NCBI GenBank assembly: GCA_937925845.1
Contig: CALAML010000113.1
Coordinates: forward strand, 1 to 43,696
Length of the DNA: 43,696 nt
Direction of reading: 5' to 3'
Source of the DNA: an uncultured Acidimicrobiales bacterium
GTDB taxonomy: Bacteria > Actinomycetota > Acidimicrobiia > Acidimicrobiales > CALAML01
Positions 23,462-32,615 of this stretch are shown here, piece by piece; position 1 is the first letter of the stretch, and each line of letters opens with the position of its first letter. A program made the position numbers and the translations under genes. The notes beneath the pieces were generated by a model, which made no database searches, was not told the origin of the DNA, and saw only the letters and a list, made by a program, of their open reading frames with translations.

Positions 23462-24628
23462 TCAGCCCTCAGAAGTGGCCACAACAGCCGCCGTCGTGCC
23501 AGCAGCGCGCCATCGGGCCCGACGCCGAACCCGATCCGACTCATCACGGATCTCACCAACCAATTCCTCAAGCACATCCTCGAGAGTCACCAGGCCGACC
23601 ACCTCTCCACCCTCGGAGGTTTCGACCAACCCGATGTGGCGCCGGCTGACCTTCATGGCCCGCAGCACCTGATCGATCGGGCGGTCGGGGGCAAAAACCA
23701 ACAGGTCGGCCACGATCTTCGCCGGCAACGAATCGTTGCTCTCACTCGGGTCGAGCGACAGCAGCGACTTGGCATGAATAAATCCGATGGCGGCGTCGAG
23801 GCCGCCGGCACCAGTGATCGGGATCCGGCTGTGACCGGTACGGGCCATCAAGCCTTCGAGTTGGGCCACGGTTGACCAGCGGGGCATCGATACCACCAAG
23901 TCGCGCGGCGTCATGATCTCGGCGACGGTTCGTTCGTTGAAGTCGAGAGCACCACTCACCAACTCGTGGTCGCCGGGGTCGAGGAACCCCTCCTCGGCCG
24001 ACTGGCGCACGATCACCGCCAGCTCCCCGGTGCCATGGCCAACATCGGCGGCGGCGGCCGGGTCGACTCCGAAGAGCCGGGCCCCAAGATTGCCGATGGC
24101 GTTCAGCGTCCAGATCACCGGCTTGAAGAGCCAGATGAAGGCCCGGGTGGGGAAGGCCAACACCAGCAGGGTGCGCTCCGGCCGAGCGATGGCCAGGTTT
24201 TTCGGCACCATCTCACCGATAAGGATGTGCAGGAACGACACCATGGCGTAGGCCACGATAAACGCCACCGTGTGGTTCGGTCCCGAGGTGAGATCAACCC
24301 AGGGCTCAAAAACTCGCTCGAGCAGAGCGAGCACCGCAGGCTCGGCGATGTAACCGAGCACCACCGAGAAGATGGTGATGCCCAGCTGGATGCCGGCGAT
24401 GCTGGTGCCGATATCGCCGATCAGGCCGAGGGCGACCGGTCCGGCGTTGGCACCGGAGTCCGCGGCGGCCTCAACCCGGCCCTTGCGACTGGCGAGGATG
24501 CCGAACTCGGCGGCCACGAACCAGCCGGTCAGCAGGATCAGGATCACGGCGATCACCAGACCCCACAGGATCGAACTCCAGCCCGGGGTTCCGGCCTCGC
24601 CGGCGGCGGCAGCCAGGACGGTGGTCAC
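23462..24628 (-). CDS. CNNM/DUF21-CBS membrane protein, short form
   Basis: 388 residues. A DUF21 (CNNM) transmembrane domain (about 18-200, four helices) is followed by a CBS pair (about 215-370) with IMTPRDLVVSMPRWST and VTLEDVLEELVGEI. The C-terminal CorC_HlyC domain of longer family members is missing; the protein ends in a basic tail. Family proteins (CorB/CorC, TlyC-like) are linked to Mg2+ efflux with nucleotide sensing by the CBS pair. It overlaps the upstream CNNM gene by four bases, so the two are coupled and may form a heteromer. Transport activity is inferred from the family. Confidence 0.88.
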   Translation of the reverse strand: MTTVLAAAAGEAGTPGWSSILWGLVIAVILILLTGWFVAAEFGILASRKGRVEAAADSGANAGPVALGLIGDIGTSIAGIQLGITIFSVVLGYIAEPAVLALLERVFEPWVDLTSGPNHTVAFIVAYAMVSFLHILIGEMVPKNLAIARPERTLLVLAFPTRAFIWLFKPVIWTLNAIGNLGARLFGVDPAAAADVGHGTGELAVIVRQSAEEGFLDPGDHELVSGALDFNERTVAEIMTPRDLVVSMPRWSTVAQLEGLMARTGHSRIPITGAGGLDAAIGFIHAKSLLSLDPSESNDSLPAKIVADLLVFAPDRPIDQVLRAMKVSRRHIGLVETSEGGEVVGLVTLEDVLEELVGEIRDESDRVRRRARWRAAGTTAAVVATSEG

Positions 24629-26025
24629 GGCGACGCCTCCCCGCTGCTGCCGATGGTTCCGCTGTTGCCGATGCTGGCGGCGCGAGCGGCGGCGCGAGGC
24701 GCCATCACCCGGACCGATGAGATACGCAGCCGCTCGCGGGCTGCGACCTCAAAGGTCCAGTCGTCGTAGTGCACCAACTCCCCCACCTCGGGAATGTGCC
24801 CGAGCTCGGCGAGAATGAAGCCAGCGATGGTTTCGTAGTCGCCCTCCGGCATCGAAAAGCCGGTGGCGTCGCGGACATCGTCGGGGTGCATACCGCCGGT
24901 GATGGTGAACGACCCGGCGGCATCGGCCACGATCCGACTTTCTCCCGCAGCGTCGTACTCGTCGTCGATCTCCCCCACGAGCTCCTCAACCACATCCTCG
25001 GTGGTGAGGATGCCGGTGATGCCGCCGTGCTCGTCGGCCACAATCACCATCTGGTCGGAGCGCTGCCGCAACTCGTCGAGCAGCTCCTGAAGATCCATCG
25101 TCTCCGGCACCACCCGAGGGGCGGTCATCACGTCGGTGACCGGCACCTCGGCCCGCCGATCCGCAGGCACCCCGAGCGCCGACTTCACATGGGCGATGCC
25201 GACGACCTGATCAAGGTCCCCTTCGCACACCGGGAACCGGGAGAACCCGGTGCGGGTCGATTCAGCGACCAGGTCGGCCACCGATCGGGAGTTGTCGAGA
25301 TAGGTAACCTCCAGCCTCGGCACCAGTGCATTGGCGGCGTCCTTGTCGGCGAACCGGATACTTCGCGCCAATAGCGAGGCGTAGTTGGTTTCGATCGTGC
25401 CGGACTCACCGCCGAGGCGGATCATCGCTTCGAGTTCGTCCCGGGTTCTCGCCGAAGTGATCTCCTCCTTCGGCTCCACCCCGAAGCCTCGAATGATGCT
25501 GTTGGCCACCCCGTTCAGCAGGGCAACGATCGGCGCCATCGGTGCTGAAACGGCCCGAAGCGGGCTGGCCAGCAACATCGAGTACCGCACCGGCTGGGCG
25601 ATGGCGAGCGTCTTGGGCACCAACTCACCCACCACCATCTGGGCCACGGTGGCCACCGCCAGAGCAATAGCGACGCGAGCCCCGGCGGCACCGGAACCAA
25701 AGATGCTCTCGATGGCCGGGCCAAAGGCCGAGTCGGCGACAAAACCAAGCAGCAGCGAGGAGACGGTGATGCCCACCTGGCACGCCGACAGATAAAACGA
25801 CAGGCGCTTCAGCGCGGCAAGGGCGCTCCCGGCCGAACGCTTACCATCGGCGGCCTTGTCTTCGATCGTTGACCGTTCAACCGCAACCAGGGCGAACTCG
25901 GCAGCCACAAACAACGCGTTGGCGGCCAACAGCACAACGACCGCAGCCAGACTAAGGAGTGAAATCGTTCCACCACCTGATGGGGGAAATCTTGCGGAGT
26001 AACCGGTGTGGCGATCGATGCTCAC
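24625..26025 (-). CDS. CNNM/DUF21-CBS-CorC_HlyC membrane protein, long form
   Basis: 466 residues. The DUF21 domain (about 20-205) includes FVAAEFALVAVERS and GELVPKTLAIAQP, the conserved family blocks. The CBS pair (about 215-350) ends with ILTTEDVVEELVGEI. A CorC_HlyC domain (about 360-445) follows with MPEGDYETIAGFIL, which is the signature 'DYeTlaGfi' of this family. Probable Mg2+/Co2+ transport protein or regulator. The start is GTG 26025 with no clear ribosome binding site; a TATTCT -10-like box on the minus strand (26048-26053) lies 22 nt upstream. It heads a two-gene operon with the short form. Confidence 0.88.
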   Translation of the reverse strand: MSIDRHTGYSARFPPSGGGTISLLSLAAVVVLLAANALFVAAEFALVAVERSTIEDKAADGKRSAGSALAALKRLSFYLSACQVGITVSSLLLGFVADSAFGPAIESIFGSGAAGARVAIALAVATVAQMVVGELVPKTLAIAQPVRYSMLLASPLRAVSAPMAPIVALLNGVANSIIRGFGVEPKEEITSARTRDELEAMIRLGGESGTIETNYASLLARSIRFADKDAANALVPRLEVTYLDNSRSVADLVAESTRTGFSRFPVCEGDLDQVVGIAHVKSALGVPADRRAEVPVTDVMTAPRVVPETMDLQELLDELRQRSDQMVIVADEHGGITGILTTEDVVEELVGEIDDEYDAAGESRIVADAAGSFTITGGMHPDDVRDATGFSMPEGDYETIAGFILAELGHIPEVGELVHYDDWTFEVAARERLRISSVRVMAPRAAARAASIGNSGTIGSSGEASP

Positions 26026-26114
26026 CGCCGAGGAGTCTCACCCCCTAAGAATATCTGCCGCAGCCCAAGCTGCGGGCCAATTCTCCCGAATGGGTGACCG
26101 GGCCGCCGGTGCGA

Positions 26115-26130
26115 CTCCGCCCAAGCGGAG
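26115..26130. other. Hairpin in the divergent promoter region of the CNNM and ABC operons
   Basis: CTCCGC and GCGGAG arms with a CCAA loop. It lies midway in a 202-bp divergent gap. It could be an operator or an element of the ABC leader; TACCGT at 26140-26145 is a possible -10 for the ABC genes. Confidence 0.3.
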
Positions 26131-26227
26131 CGGGTCCGGTACCGTGGCAGTGTCGGAGCGGCACCGCACATCGCCGAGTGGCGGCACCCTCCGCAACGTC
26201 AGGGTGGACCAACATCTGGACCGGTGA

Positions 26228-28270
26228 ATGACCACAACGCATCGGGAGCACCGCAGTCGACCCTCGGCGCGCCCGGCCGCTCGACCCATTTCTGCGCCCG
26301 CCTCCGATCTTGGCGCCGACCCGGCCTCGGAGTTCGAACCGATCGGGGTGGAAGCCCGCTATCCCCCGCCGGCGGCCACGATCCATCCCGACACCAGCCT
26401 CGGCTGGTTCCGCCGAATGGCACCGATGCTGCTGGCCCACCGCAGCCTCGTTGTCATCAGCGTCATCGCTGCGGTGATCGGCATGGGGGTAAACACTGCG
26501 GTGCCGGCGGTCCTGCGGGCCGGTATCGACAATGCGCTGATCAACGGCGACGGCTCACTCACGAAGTGGGCGGTGATCATCGCCGTTCTTGCGGTGCTGC
26601 GCGGCATCATGGTGGCCACCTACCGGGGTGGCCTTATGCGGCTGGGACACCTGATCGACGCCGACCTGCGATCGGTGGTGTTTAACCATCTCACCCGCAT
26701 GTCGTTCGGCTTCTTCGACCGCACCCAGGCCGGCCAGGTGATCAGCCGAGCCAACTCCGACGTCCGGTCGGTGGCCATGCTGATGCAGTTCGGTCCGATC
26801 GTCCTGATCAGCTGCCTCAGCTTTGTGGCCGCCTTCGCCTACATGCTCACGATCCACGTGCCGCTGGCGCTGGTGGCCGTCACCCCTCTCCCGCTGGTGT
26901 ACATCCTCGGGGTGAAGATGCGCTCGAAGATGTTCCCGCTGTCGTGGATCAACCAGTCCCGCCTCGGCGACATCTCCGCGGTGGTCGACGAAAACATCAA
27001 CGGGGTCCGGGTGGTGAAGTCGTTCGCGGCCGAGGAACGCCAGCTCAACGAACTGGCGCAACGGGCTCAGCGACTGCGCTGGTCGGCCACCCAAACCATC
27101 AACTATCGAGCGCTCTATGCGCCGCCGATGGAAAACCTACCCCGGCTCGGAATCATGGCGGTGCTGGGCTACGGCGGCTGGCTGGCTATCAACGACGAGG
27201 TCACGATCGGAACGCTGGTGGCCTTCAACGCCTACGTGATCCTGCTCCAGGCTCCGTTCCGGATGCTCGGCTTCTTCCTGATGACCGTGCAACGGGCGGC
27301 CGCCAGCGCCCAGCGCATCTTCGAAGTGCTCGACGAGGCGCCAGAAATCGTCGATGCTCCCGATGCCATCGACCTTCGCGATCCTTCGGGGCGGGTGGTG
27401 TTCGACAAGGTCTCCTTCGCCTACGCCACCGGCAACGGTTCTGACGATGAGGCCGAGGGTGTCGACTCGGTAGACACGGTTGACACGGCGGACTCACCAG
27501 AGCGGGTCCTGGCCGACTTCAGCCTCACCGTCGAAGCCGGGGAAACGGTGGCCATCGTGGGCCGGACCGGCTGCGGCAAGTCCACCGTGGCTCGGCTGCT
27601 GGCCCGCTTCTACGACGTCGATTCCGGCCACATCTCCATCGACGGCCACAACGTCGACCAGCTCACCGTCGCCAGCCTGCGCCACCACGTGGGCATCGTG
27701 TTGGACGAACCGTTTCTTTTCTCGGCATCGGTCGCCAACAACATCGCCTTCGCCCGCCCCGACGCCAGCCGAGACGAGATCGTGGCTGCGGCCAAAGCGG
27801 CCCAGGCTCACGCCTTTATCAGCGAACTCACCGACGGCACCAACACCGGGTACGACACCGTCGTGGGCGAACGGGGCTACACCCTGTCCGGCGGCCAGCG
27901 ACAACGCATCGCCATCGCCCGTACCCTGTTGGCCAACCCCGCAGTACTGGTGCTCGACGACGCCACCAGCGCCATCGATGTGCAGGTCGAAGCCGAAATT
28001 CACTCCGCCCTCCACGCGCTGACCCAAACCCGCACCACCATCGTGATCGCCCACCGGCTCTCCACCATCGGCCTGGCCGACCGGGTCGTGCTTCTCGCCG
28101 ATGGCGAGATAGCGGCCACCGGAACCCACCGGGAGCTGCTCGACACCGAACCCCGCTACGCCGCGGTACTGGCCACGATTGAAGGGTCCGCAGAGGCCGG
28201 CATCGGTTCCGATGCGGGGCTGAACTCTGTATCCGAGAATCCTGTCTCCGAGTCGAAGGCGGTGGGCTGA
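26228..28270 (+). CDS. ABC exporter half-transporter A (degenerate ATP site subunit)
   Basis: 680 residues: six-helix exporter domain (about 70-360) then the nucleotide-binding domain (about 385-640). Walker A GRTGCGKST starts at residue 445 and the signature LSGGQRQR at 553 is canonical. Walker B is VLVLDD with Asp578 in place of the catalytic Glu. The H-loop His is in IAHRLST. An acidic insert (about 400-422, rich in Asp/Glu/Val/Ser) lies between the first NBD strand and the Walker A region. The Glu-to-Asp change is the hallmark of one subunit of heterodimeric exporters such as TM287/288 and BmrCD. The next gene overlaps by one base (TGATG). Substrate unknown: drugs, lipids or peptides are possible. 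Confidence 0.92.
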   Translation: MTTTHREHRSRPSARPAARPISAPASDLGADPASEFEPIGVEARYPPPAATIHPDTSLGWFRRMAPMLLAHRSLVVISVIAAVIGMGVNTAVPAVLRAGIDNALINGDGSLTKWAVIIAVLAVLRGIMVATYRGGLMRLGHLIDADLRSVVFNHLTRMSFGFFDRTQAGQVISRANSDVRSVAMLMQFGPIVLISCLSFVAAFAYMLTIHVPLALVAVTPLPLVYILGVKMRSKMFPLSWINQSRLGDISAVVDENINGVRVVKSFAAEERQLNELAQRAQRLRWSATQTINYRALYAPPMENLPRLGIMAVLGYGGWLAINDEVTIGTLVAFNAYVILLQAPFRMLGFFLMTVQRAAASAQRIFEVLDEAPEIVDAPDAIDLRDPSGRVVFDKVSFAYATGNGSDDEAEGVDSVDTVDTADSPERVLADFSLTVEAGETVAIVGRTGCGKSTVARLLARFYDVDSGHISIDGHNVDQLTVASLRHHVGIVLDEPFLFSASVANNIAFARPDASRDEIVAAAKAAQAHAFISELTDGTNTGYDTVVGERGYTLSGGQRQRIAIARTLLANPAVLVLDDATSAIDVQVEAEIHSALHALTQTRTTIVIAHRLSTIGLADRVVLLADGEIAATGTHRELLDTEPRYAAVLATIEGSAEAGIGSDAGLNSVSENPVSESKAVG

Positions 28271-30177
28271 TGGGTATGCCCGTGGTTGGGTTCGGCGGCC
28301 CGATGTCCACCGAAAGCGCCCGAAAGGCCGGGCTGCCATTCGCCGGCTACCCGAGCGAGCTGCGCGAAGGCATCGAAGACATCCTCTCCGACGAGCCGGA
28401 GCACCCGGACCCACAGGTGCCCTTCGAGCACCACGAACCCGACACCGAACCGTTCACCCTCCGCAGCTTCCTCGCGCCGCTGAAATGGTGGCTGGTCGCC
28501 GCCGTGGCTCTGGTCGTCCTGGAAACCCTGGCCGCCCAAATCGGCCCACTGCTGATCCAACGCGGCATCGACGACGGCATCATCGCCAAAGACACCAACG
28601 TGCTGGTGCAGGTGGGTATCGCCTACTTCGTGGCCATCATCGCCTCGAACGTGCTCTCATACATTCGCATCCGCTTCACCGGCACCCTCGGCGAACGGTT
28701 GATGTACCGACTCCGGGTGCGGGTGTTCGGCCACCTGCAACGCCTCTCCCTCGACTTCTTCACCACGGAGAAGGCGGGCCGGCTGATGACCCGGATGACG
28801 AGTGACATCGAAGCCCTCACCCAACTCTTCCACGACGGGCTGATCAACTTCGCGGTGCAGGGGCTCACCCTGATTCTGATCAGCGCCTTCCTGATCGCCA
28901 TCAACCCCACCCTCGGCCTGATCACCCTCCTGGTGGTCGCTCCGATCACGGTGGCCCTGACCCTATGGTTCCGCACCGCCTCGGCCAAGGGCTACAACCA
29001 GGTTCGAGACAAGATCGCCAACGTGCTGGCCGACCTTCAGGAGAACCTCTCCGGCATTCGTCTGGTCACCGCCAACAACCGGCGCCGCCACAACATGGTG
29101 GCCCACCGAAACGTCGTCGGTGAATACCGCGACGCCAACCTTGAGATCACCCGCATCGCCACCATTTACGCGCCGAGCGTCGAGCTCATGGGCATCCTCG
29201 GCCAGGCGACGATCCTGTTGATCGGTGGCCGGATGGTGCTGAACGGATCGCTCCAGATCGGCGAGCTCACCGCCTACTTCCTCTACCTCAACCGGTTCTT
29301 CGCACCGATCCAGTCGCTGGTGCAGCTCTACAACGGCTACCAGAGCGGCCAAGCCGCCACTGCCAAACTTCGGGACCTTCTCGGCACCCGACCCACGGTG
29401 GCCGAAGCCCCCGATGCTGTCGAGCTGCCCCCGATCGACGGCGAGATCACGCTGCGCAACGTCAGCTTCTCCTACGACCACGAAACCCCGGTGCTCAACG
29501 GCGTCGACCTCCACATCCCGGCCGGCACCTCGCTTGCGGTGGTCGGCCCCACCGGTGCCGGCAAGTCCACCGTGGCCAAGCTGGTCACCCGGTTCTATGA
29601 CCCCACCGCCGGCACCGTGGAACTCGACGGTCACAACATCGCCACCGTCACCCTGGACTCGATGCGCCGTCAGCTCGGAGTGGTGCCACAAGAGCCGTTC
29701 CTCTTCAACGGAACCATCCGCGAAAACATCACCTTCGCCCGGCCCGATGCCACCGAGGCCGAAGTGGACGAGGCGGCCCGCATCGTTGGTCTCGACGACC
29801 TGATCGACCGGCTGCCGCACGGGCTCGACTCTCCCGTTCACGAGCGCGGCGCCAGCCTGTCGTCGGGTGAACGCCAACTGCTGGCGCTGGCCCGGGCCTT
29901 CCTGGCCCGACCCCGGGTACTGATCCTCGATGAAGCCACCTCCAACCTGGACCTGGCGTCGGAAACCAAAGTGGAAGCGGCACTCGACCATCTGCTTGAA
30001 GGCCGCACCGCCATCGTGGTGGCCCACCGGTTAGCCACCGCCATGCGAGCCGACCGCATCGCCGTGGTCGACGAGGGCCGCATCACCGAACTCGGCAGCC
30101 ACGACGAACTGGTAGCCCTCGGCGGCCGCTACGCCGAGATGTATCGAATCTGGGACGAACAACTCCAACGAGGCTGA
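28270..30177 (+). CDS. ABC exporter half-transporter B (canonical Walker B, altered signature)
   Basis: 635 residues: exporter transmembrane domain (about 70-355) and NBD (about 385-625). Walker A is GPTGAGKST. The signature is LSSGERQL (from residue 530) rather than LSGGQ, while Walker B VLILDEATSNLD has the catalytic Glu555. Together with subunit A this predicts one consensus site (A's LSGGQ with B's Glu) and one degenerate site (B's LSSGE with A's Asp). The first 60 residues are a Pro/Glu-rich cytoplasmic extension. Translation is coupled to subunit A by a one-base overlap. Convergent with the sulfatase gene. Confidence 0.92.
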   Translation: MGMPVVGFGGPMSTESARKAGLPFAGYPSELREGIEDILSDEPEHPDPQVPFEHHEPDTEPFTLRSFLAPLKWWLVAAVALVVLETLAAQIGPLLIQRGIDDGIIAKDTNVLVQVGIAYFVAIIASNVLSYIRIRFTGTLGERLMYRLRVRVFGHLQRLSLDFFTTEKAGRLMTRMTSDIEALTQLFHDGLINFAVQGLTLILISAFLIAINPTLGLITLLVVAPITVALTLWFRTASAKGYNQVRDKIANVLADLQENLSGIRLVTANNRRRHNMVAHRNVVGEYRDANLEITRIATIYAPSVELMGILGQATILLIGGRMVLNGSLQIGELTAYFLYLNRFFAPIQSLVQLYNGYQSGQAATAKLRDLLGTRPTVAEAPDAVELPPIDGEITLRNVSFSYDHETPVLNGVDLHIPAGTSLAVVGPTGAGKSTVAKLVTRFYDPTAGTVELDGHNIATVTLDSMRRQLGVVPQEPFLFNGTIRENITFARPDATEAEVDEAARIVGLDDLIDRLPHGLDSPVHERGASLSSGERQLLALARAFLARPRVLILDEATSNLDLASETKVEAALDHLLEGRTAIVVAHRLATAMRADRIAVVDEGRITELGSHDELVALGGRYAEMYRIWDEQLQRG

Positions 30178-30180
30178 TAC

Positions 30181-30216
30181 AACCCAATCCCCACGGGGCT
30201 GAGTCGCTACTGGGTT
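30181..30216. terminator. Bidirectional terminator region between ABC operon and sulfatase
   Basis: AACCCA (30181-30186) and TGGGTT (30211-30216) enclose CCCC-AC-GGGG (30189-30198). The sulfatase stop (30207-30209) lies inside. The gap between the convergent genes is only 29 bp. Confidence 0.4.
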
Positions 30217-32549
30217 CGGCGGGCGGCTTCCACCTCGCCGGCGGCCATGGCGGCCTGGGTCTTGGCGTCGGGACGTGACCTTCGGGTGAGGGTCACACCG
30301 GTGATGTCGCCGGTGAAGGGAAAGTGGGCCGGGTAGTCGCCGACCGGAGAACCGGTGGTGCGGCCGACATCAAAGGTTTCACCGCTCATGGAATAGACGA
30401 TGGGCACCGTGCGATCCACCCGCCCTGAGTCGACGTCGGCCCCATCGACAACCAGAGTGAGGTCGCCCCCGGCGCCAAACCCTCCGTCGTGGTCGTACCG
30501 CACCACCACCTGATGGGGGCCCGGCGAAAGCGGCTCGGGACCGCTCACCAGGGTGAGGTACTGGCCGAAGCAGTTGTAGAGATAGTGCGGCCGACCCTCG
30601 GCATCAAGGTAGAGGCTCCACCCCGACATCACGCCGCCCTGGGTAGCCACCACCCCCTCGGCCCCGCCGTCGGCCACGGTGATGTCGGCCACGATTTCAT
30701 ACGACGCGTTCTTCAGGTTCACCACCGACGATTCCGGCATCCGCACATGGGCCCGGGTGTAGGTAATGGATCGATGCCCGCCCAACGAACGGGGCACCGA
30801 GTACTCGCCGCCACGAGGCGAACCGGCATCACGCAGCGGGTACACCCCGTTGGCCTCGGCCTCAGCTTCGAACCGCGCCACCATCTCGGCCAGCTTCTCC
30901 GGATGGGTGGCGGCCAAGTCTTCGCTCTGGGAGAAGTCGTCGTCGACCCGGTAGAGCTCCCAATTTTCCTGCTCGCCATCGAAGTCGTAGCCCTGCATGC
31001 GAATCCACGGCAGGCGGCCATGGAAACACGAGGCGACCCAGCCGTCGTGGTACACGCCGCGGTTGCCGAGAATCTCGAAGTACTGGGTGGTGCGGGTCGA
31101 CGGCGCCTCGGCGGCATCGTCCGCGAAGGTGTAGTTCATCGGCGTGCCATCGACCGGAAGCTGCTCGATCCCCCGGACGCGCTCGGGCCAGGGGATCCCG
31201 GCCGCTTCCAGAATCGTCGGGGCCAGGTCGACCACATGGTGAAACTGCTCCCGCAATCCACCGACCTCGCCGATGCCGTCCGGCCAAGAGATGGCCATGG
31301 CGTTGCGGGTGCCACCGAAGTGCGACGCCACCTGCTTCATCCACTGGAAGGGTGAATCGAGAGCCCAGGCCCACCCGACGTTGAAGTGGTTCTCACAGCG
31401 GTCGGTGCCGAAATCGTCGATGTGGTCGAGCAGCCATTCCGGATCCTCGTGGACCCCATTTTGGAACGACGGCGCAGCCCACGCCCCGTGCACCGTGCCC
31501 TCGGCCGACGCGCCGTTGTCGCCGGTCAGGTAGATCACCAAGGTGTTGTCGGCGCCGCCGAGTTCATCGACGGCATCGAGCACCCGATGCACCTGGGCGT
31601 CGGTGTGAGCCAGGAACGCGGCAAACACCTCCATCAACCGTCGAGCCACCGGCTTAAACCGATCCGGGTAGCTATCCCAACCCGGCACCTGCTCCGGCCG
31701 CGGCGTGAGTTTGGTATCGGGCGGGATCACACCGAGAGCGAGTTGGCGTTCGAAGATCTCCTCCCGCAACACATCCCACCCCTCGTCGAAAGTGCCCTCG
31801 AAGCGCTCGATCCACTCGGGCCACACCTGATGGGGCGCGTGAACCGCAGGCGGAGCGAAGTAGCAGAAGAACGGACGGTCAGGGGCGGCCGCCCGGTGGC
31901 GTTGCATCCAGGTGATGGCCTGGTCGGCGAGGTCTTCGGTGAGGTGGTAGTCGTCGCGACCCACGTGGGGTTCGATCGGTGTGGTCTGGTCATAGGCCGC
32001 CGGTTCCCAGTGCGACGCCTCGGCGCCAATGATGCCGTAGAAGCGATCAAAGCCCATGCTGGTCGGCCAGCGATCGAACGGGCCGGCGGGGCCCTGTTCC
32101 CACGACGGGGTGAGATGCCACTTGCCGAAACAGCCGGTGCCATAGCCATGCTGGCGAAGAATCTCGGCCACGCTCGCGGCCTCGATCGGCAACATCGAGT
32201 CGTAGCCGGGAAACGAGTTGGCGATCTCGGTGATGCCACCCATGTGCACCCGGTGGTGGTTGCGACCGGTCAGCAGCGAAGCTCGCGTGGGTGAGCACAG
32301 CGCGGTGGTGTGGAACCGGTTGAATCGCAAACCGCCTGCCGCCACCTTGTCGAGGCCGGGCATCGGCACCGGGCCGCCGAAAGCCTCGGCCGAACCAAAG
32401 CCGACATCGTCGAGCATCACCAACACCACGTTGGGCGCCCCCGCCGGCGGCGAGGGCGACTCGAGCCGGGCGGGGTTGGCGTCGTCGATCAATCGGGCGA
32501 TGTCGCCCTCGAACGGCGGCGTGGGTCGGGGTAGATCGGCTCGACTCAT
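30207..32549 (-). CDS. Type I sulfatase (arylsulfatase-like), no signal peptide
   Basis: 780 residues of the formylglycine-dependent sulfatase family. The metal-binding start NVVLVMLDDVGFGS (40-53) is followed by LCSPTRASLLTGRN, in which Cys85 of C-x-P-x-R is converted to formylglycine. GKWHLTP holds the conserved Lys and His. Residues about 590-770 form a second, beta-rich domain with GGDLTLVVDGADV and FTGDITGVTL, resembling a LamG or jelly-roll fold. The long form recalls arylsulfatases active on aryl or steroid sulfates. There is no Sec signal or lipobox, so it is probably cytoplasmic. TAGACC sits 7 nt before ATG 32549. The substrate is not determined; a formylglycine-generating enzyme is not in the window. 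Confidence 0.9.
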   Translation of the reverse strand: MSRADLPRPTPPFEGDIARLIDDANPARLESPSPPAGAPNVVLVMLDDVGFGSAEAFGGPVPMPGLDKVAAGGLRFNRFHTTALCSPTRASLLTGRNHHRVHMGGITEIANSFPGYDSMLPIEAASVAEILRQHGYGTGCFGKWHLTPSWEQGPAGPFDRWPTSMGFDRFYGIIGAEASHWEPAAYDQTTPIEPHVGRDDYHLTEDLADQAITWMQRHRAAAPDRPFFCYFAPPAVHAPHQVWPEWIERFEGTFDEGWDVLREEIFERQLALGVIPPDTKLTPRPEQVPGWDSYPDRFKPVARRLMEVFAAFLAHTDAQVHRVLDAVDELGGADNTLVIYLTGDNGASAEGTVHGAWAAPSFQNGVHEDPEWLLDHIDDFGTDRCENHFNVGWAWALDSPFQWMKQVASHFGGTRNAMAISWPDGIGEVGGLREQFHHVVDLAPTILEAAGIPWPERVRGIEQLPVDGTPMNYTFADDAAEAPSTRTTQYFEILGNRGVYHDGWVASCFHGRLPWIRMQGYDFDGEQENWELYRVDDDFSQSEDLAATHPEKLAEMVARFEAEAEANGVYPLRDAGSPRGGEYSVPRSLGGHRSITYTRAHVRMPESSVVNLKNASYEIVADITVADGGAEGVVATQGGVMSGWSLYLDAEGRPHYLYNCFGQYLTLVSGPEPLSPGPHQVVVRYDHDGGFGAGGDLTLVVDGADVDSGRVDRTVPIVYSMSGETFDVGRTTGSPVGDYPAHFPFTGDITGVTLTRRSRPDAKTQAAMAAGEVEAARRTQ

Positions 32550-32556
32550 GGCCGCA

Positions 32557-32562
32557 GGTCTA
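32557..32562 (-). promoter_or_regulatory. Putative -10 box (TAGACC) of the sulfatase gene
   Basis: TAGACC on the minus strand ends 7 nt before ATG 32549. Its last base differs from the TANNNT pattern seen in most neighbours. Confidence 0.4.
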
Positions 32563-32615
32563 CCGCCCGAGGCCGCCGTTGTCGATCACCACCGGTGCGA
32601 AGACTCGGGGCAGGC

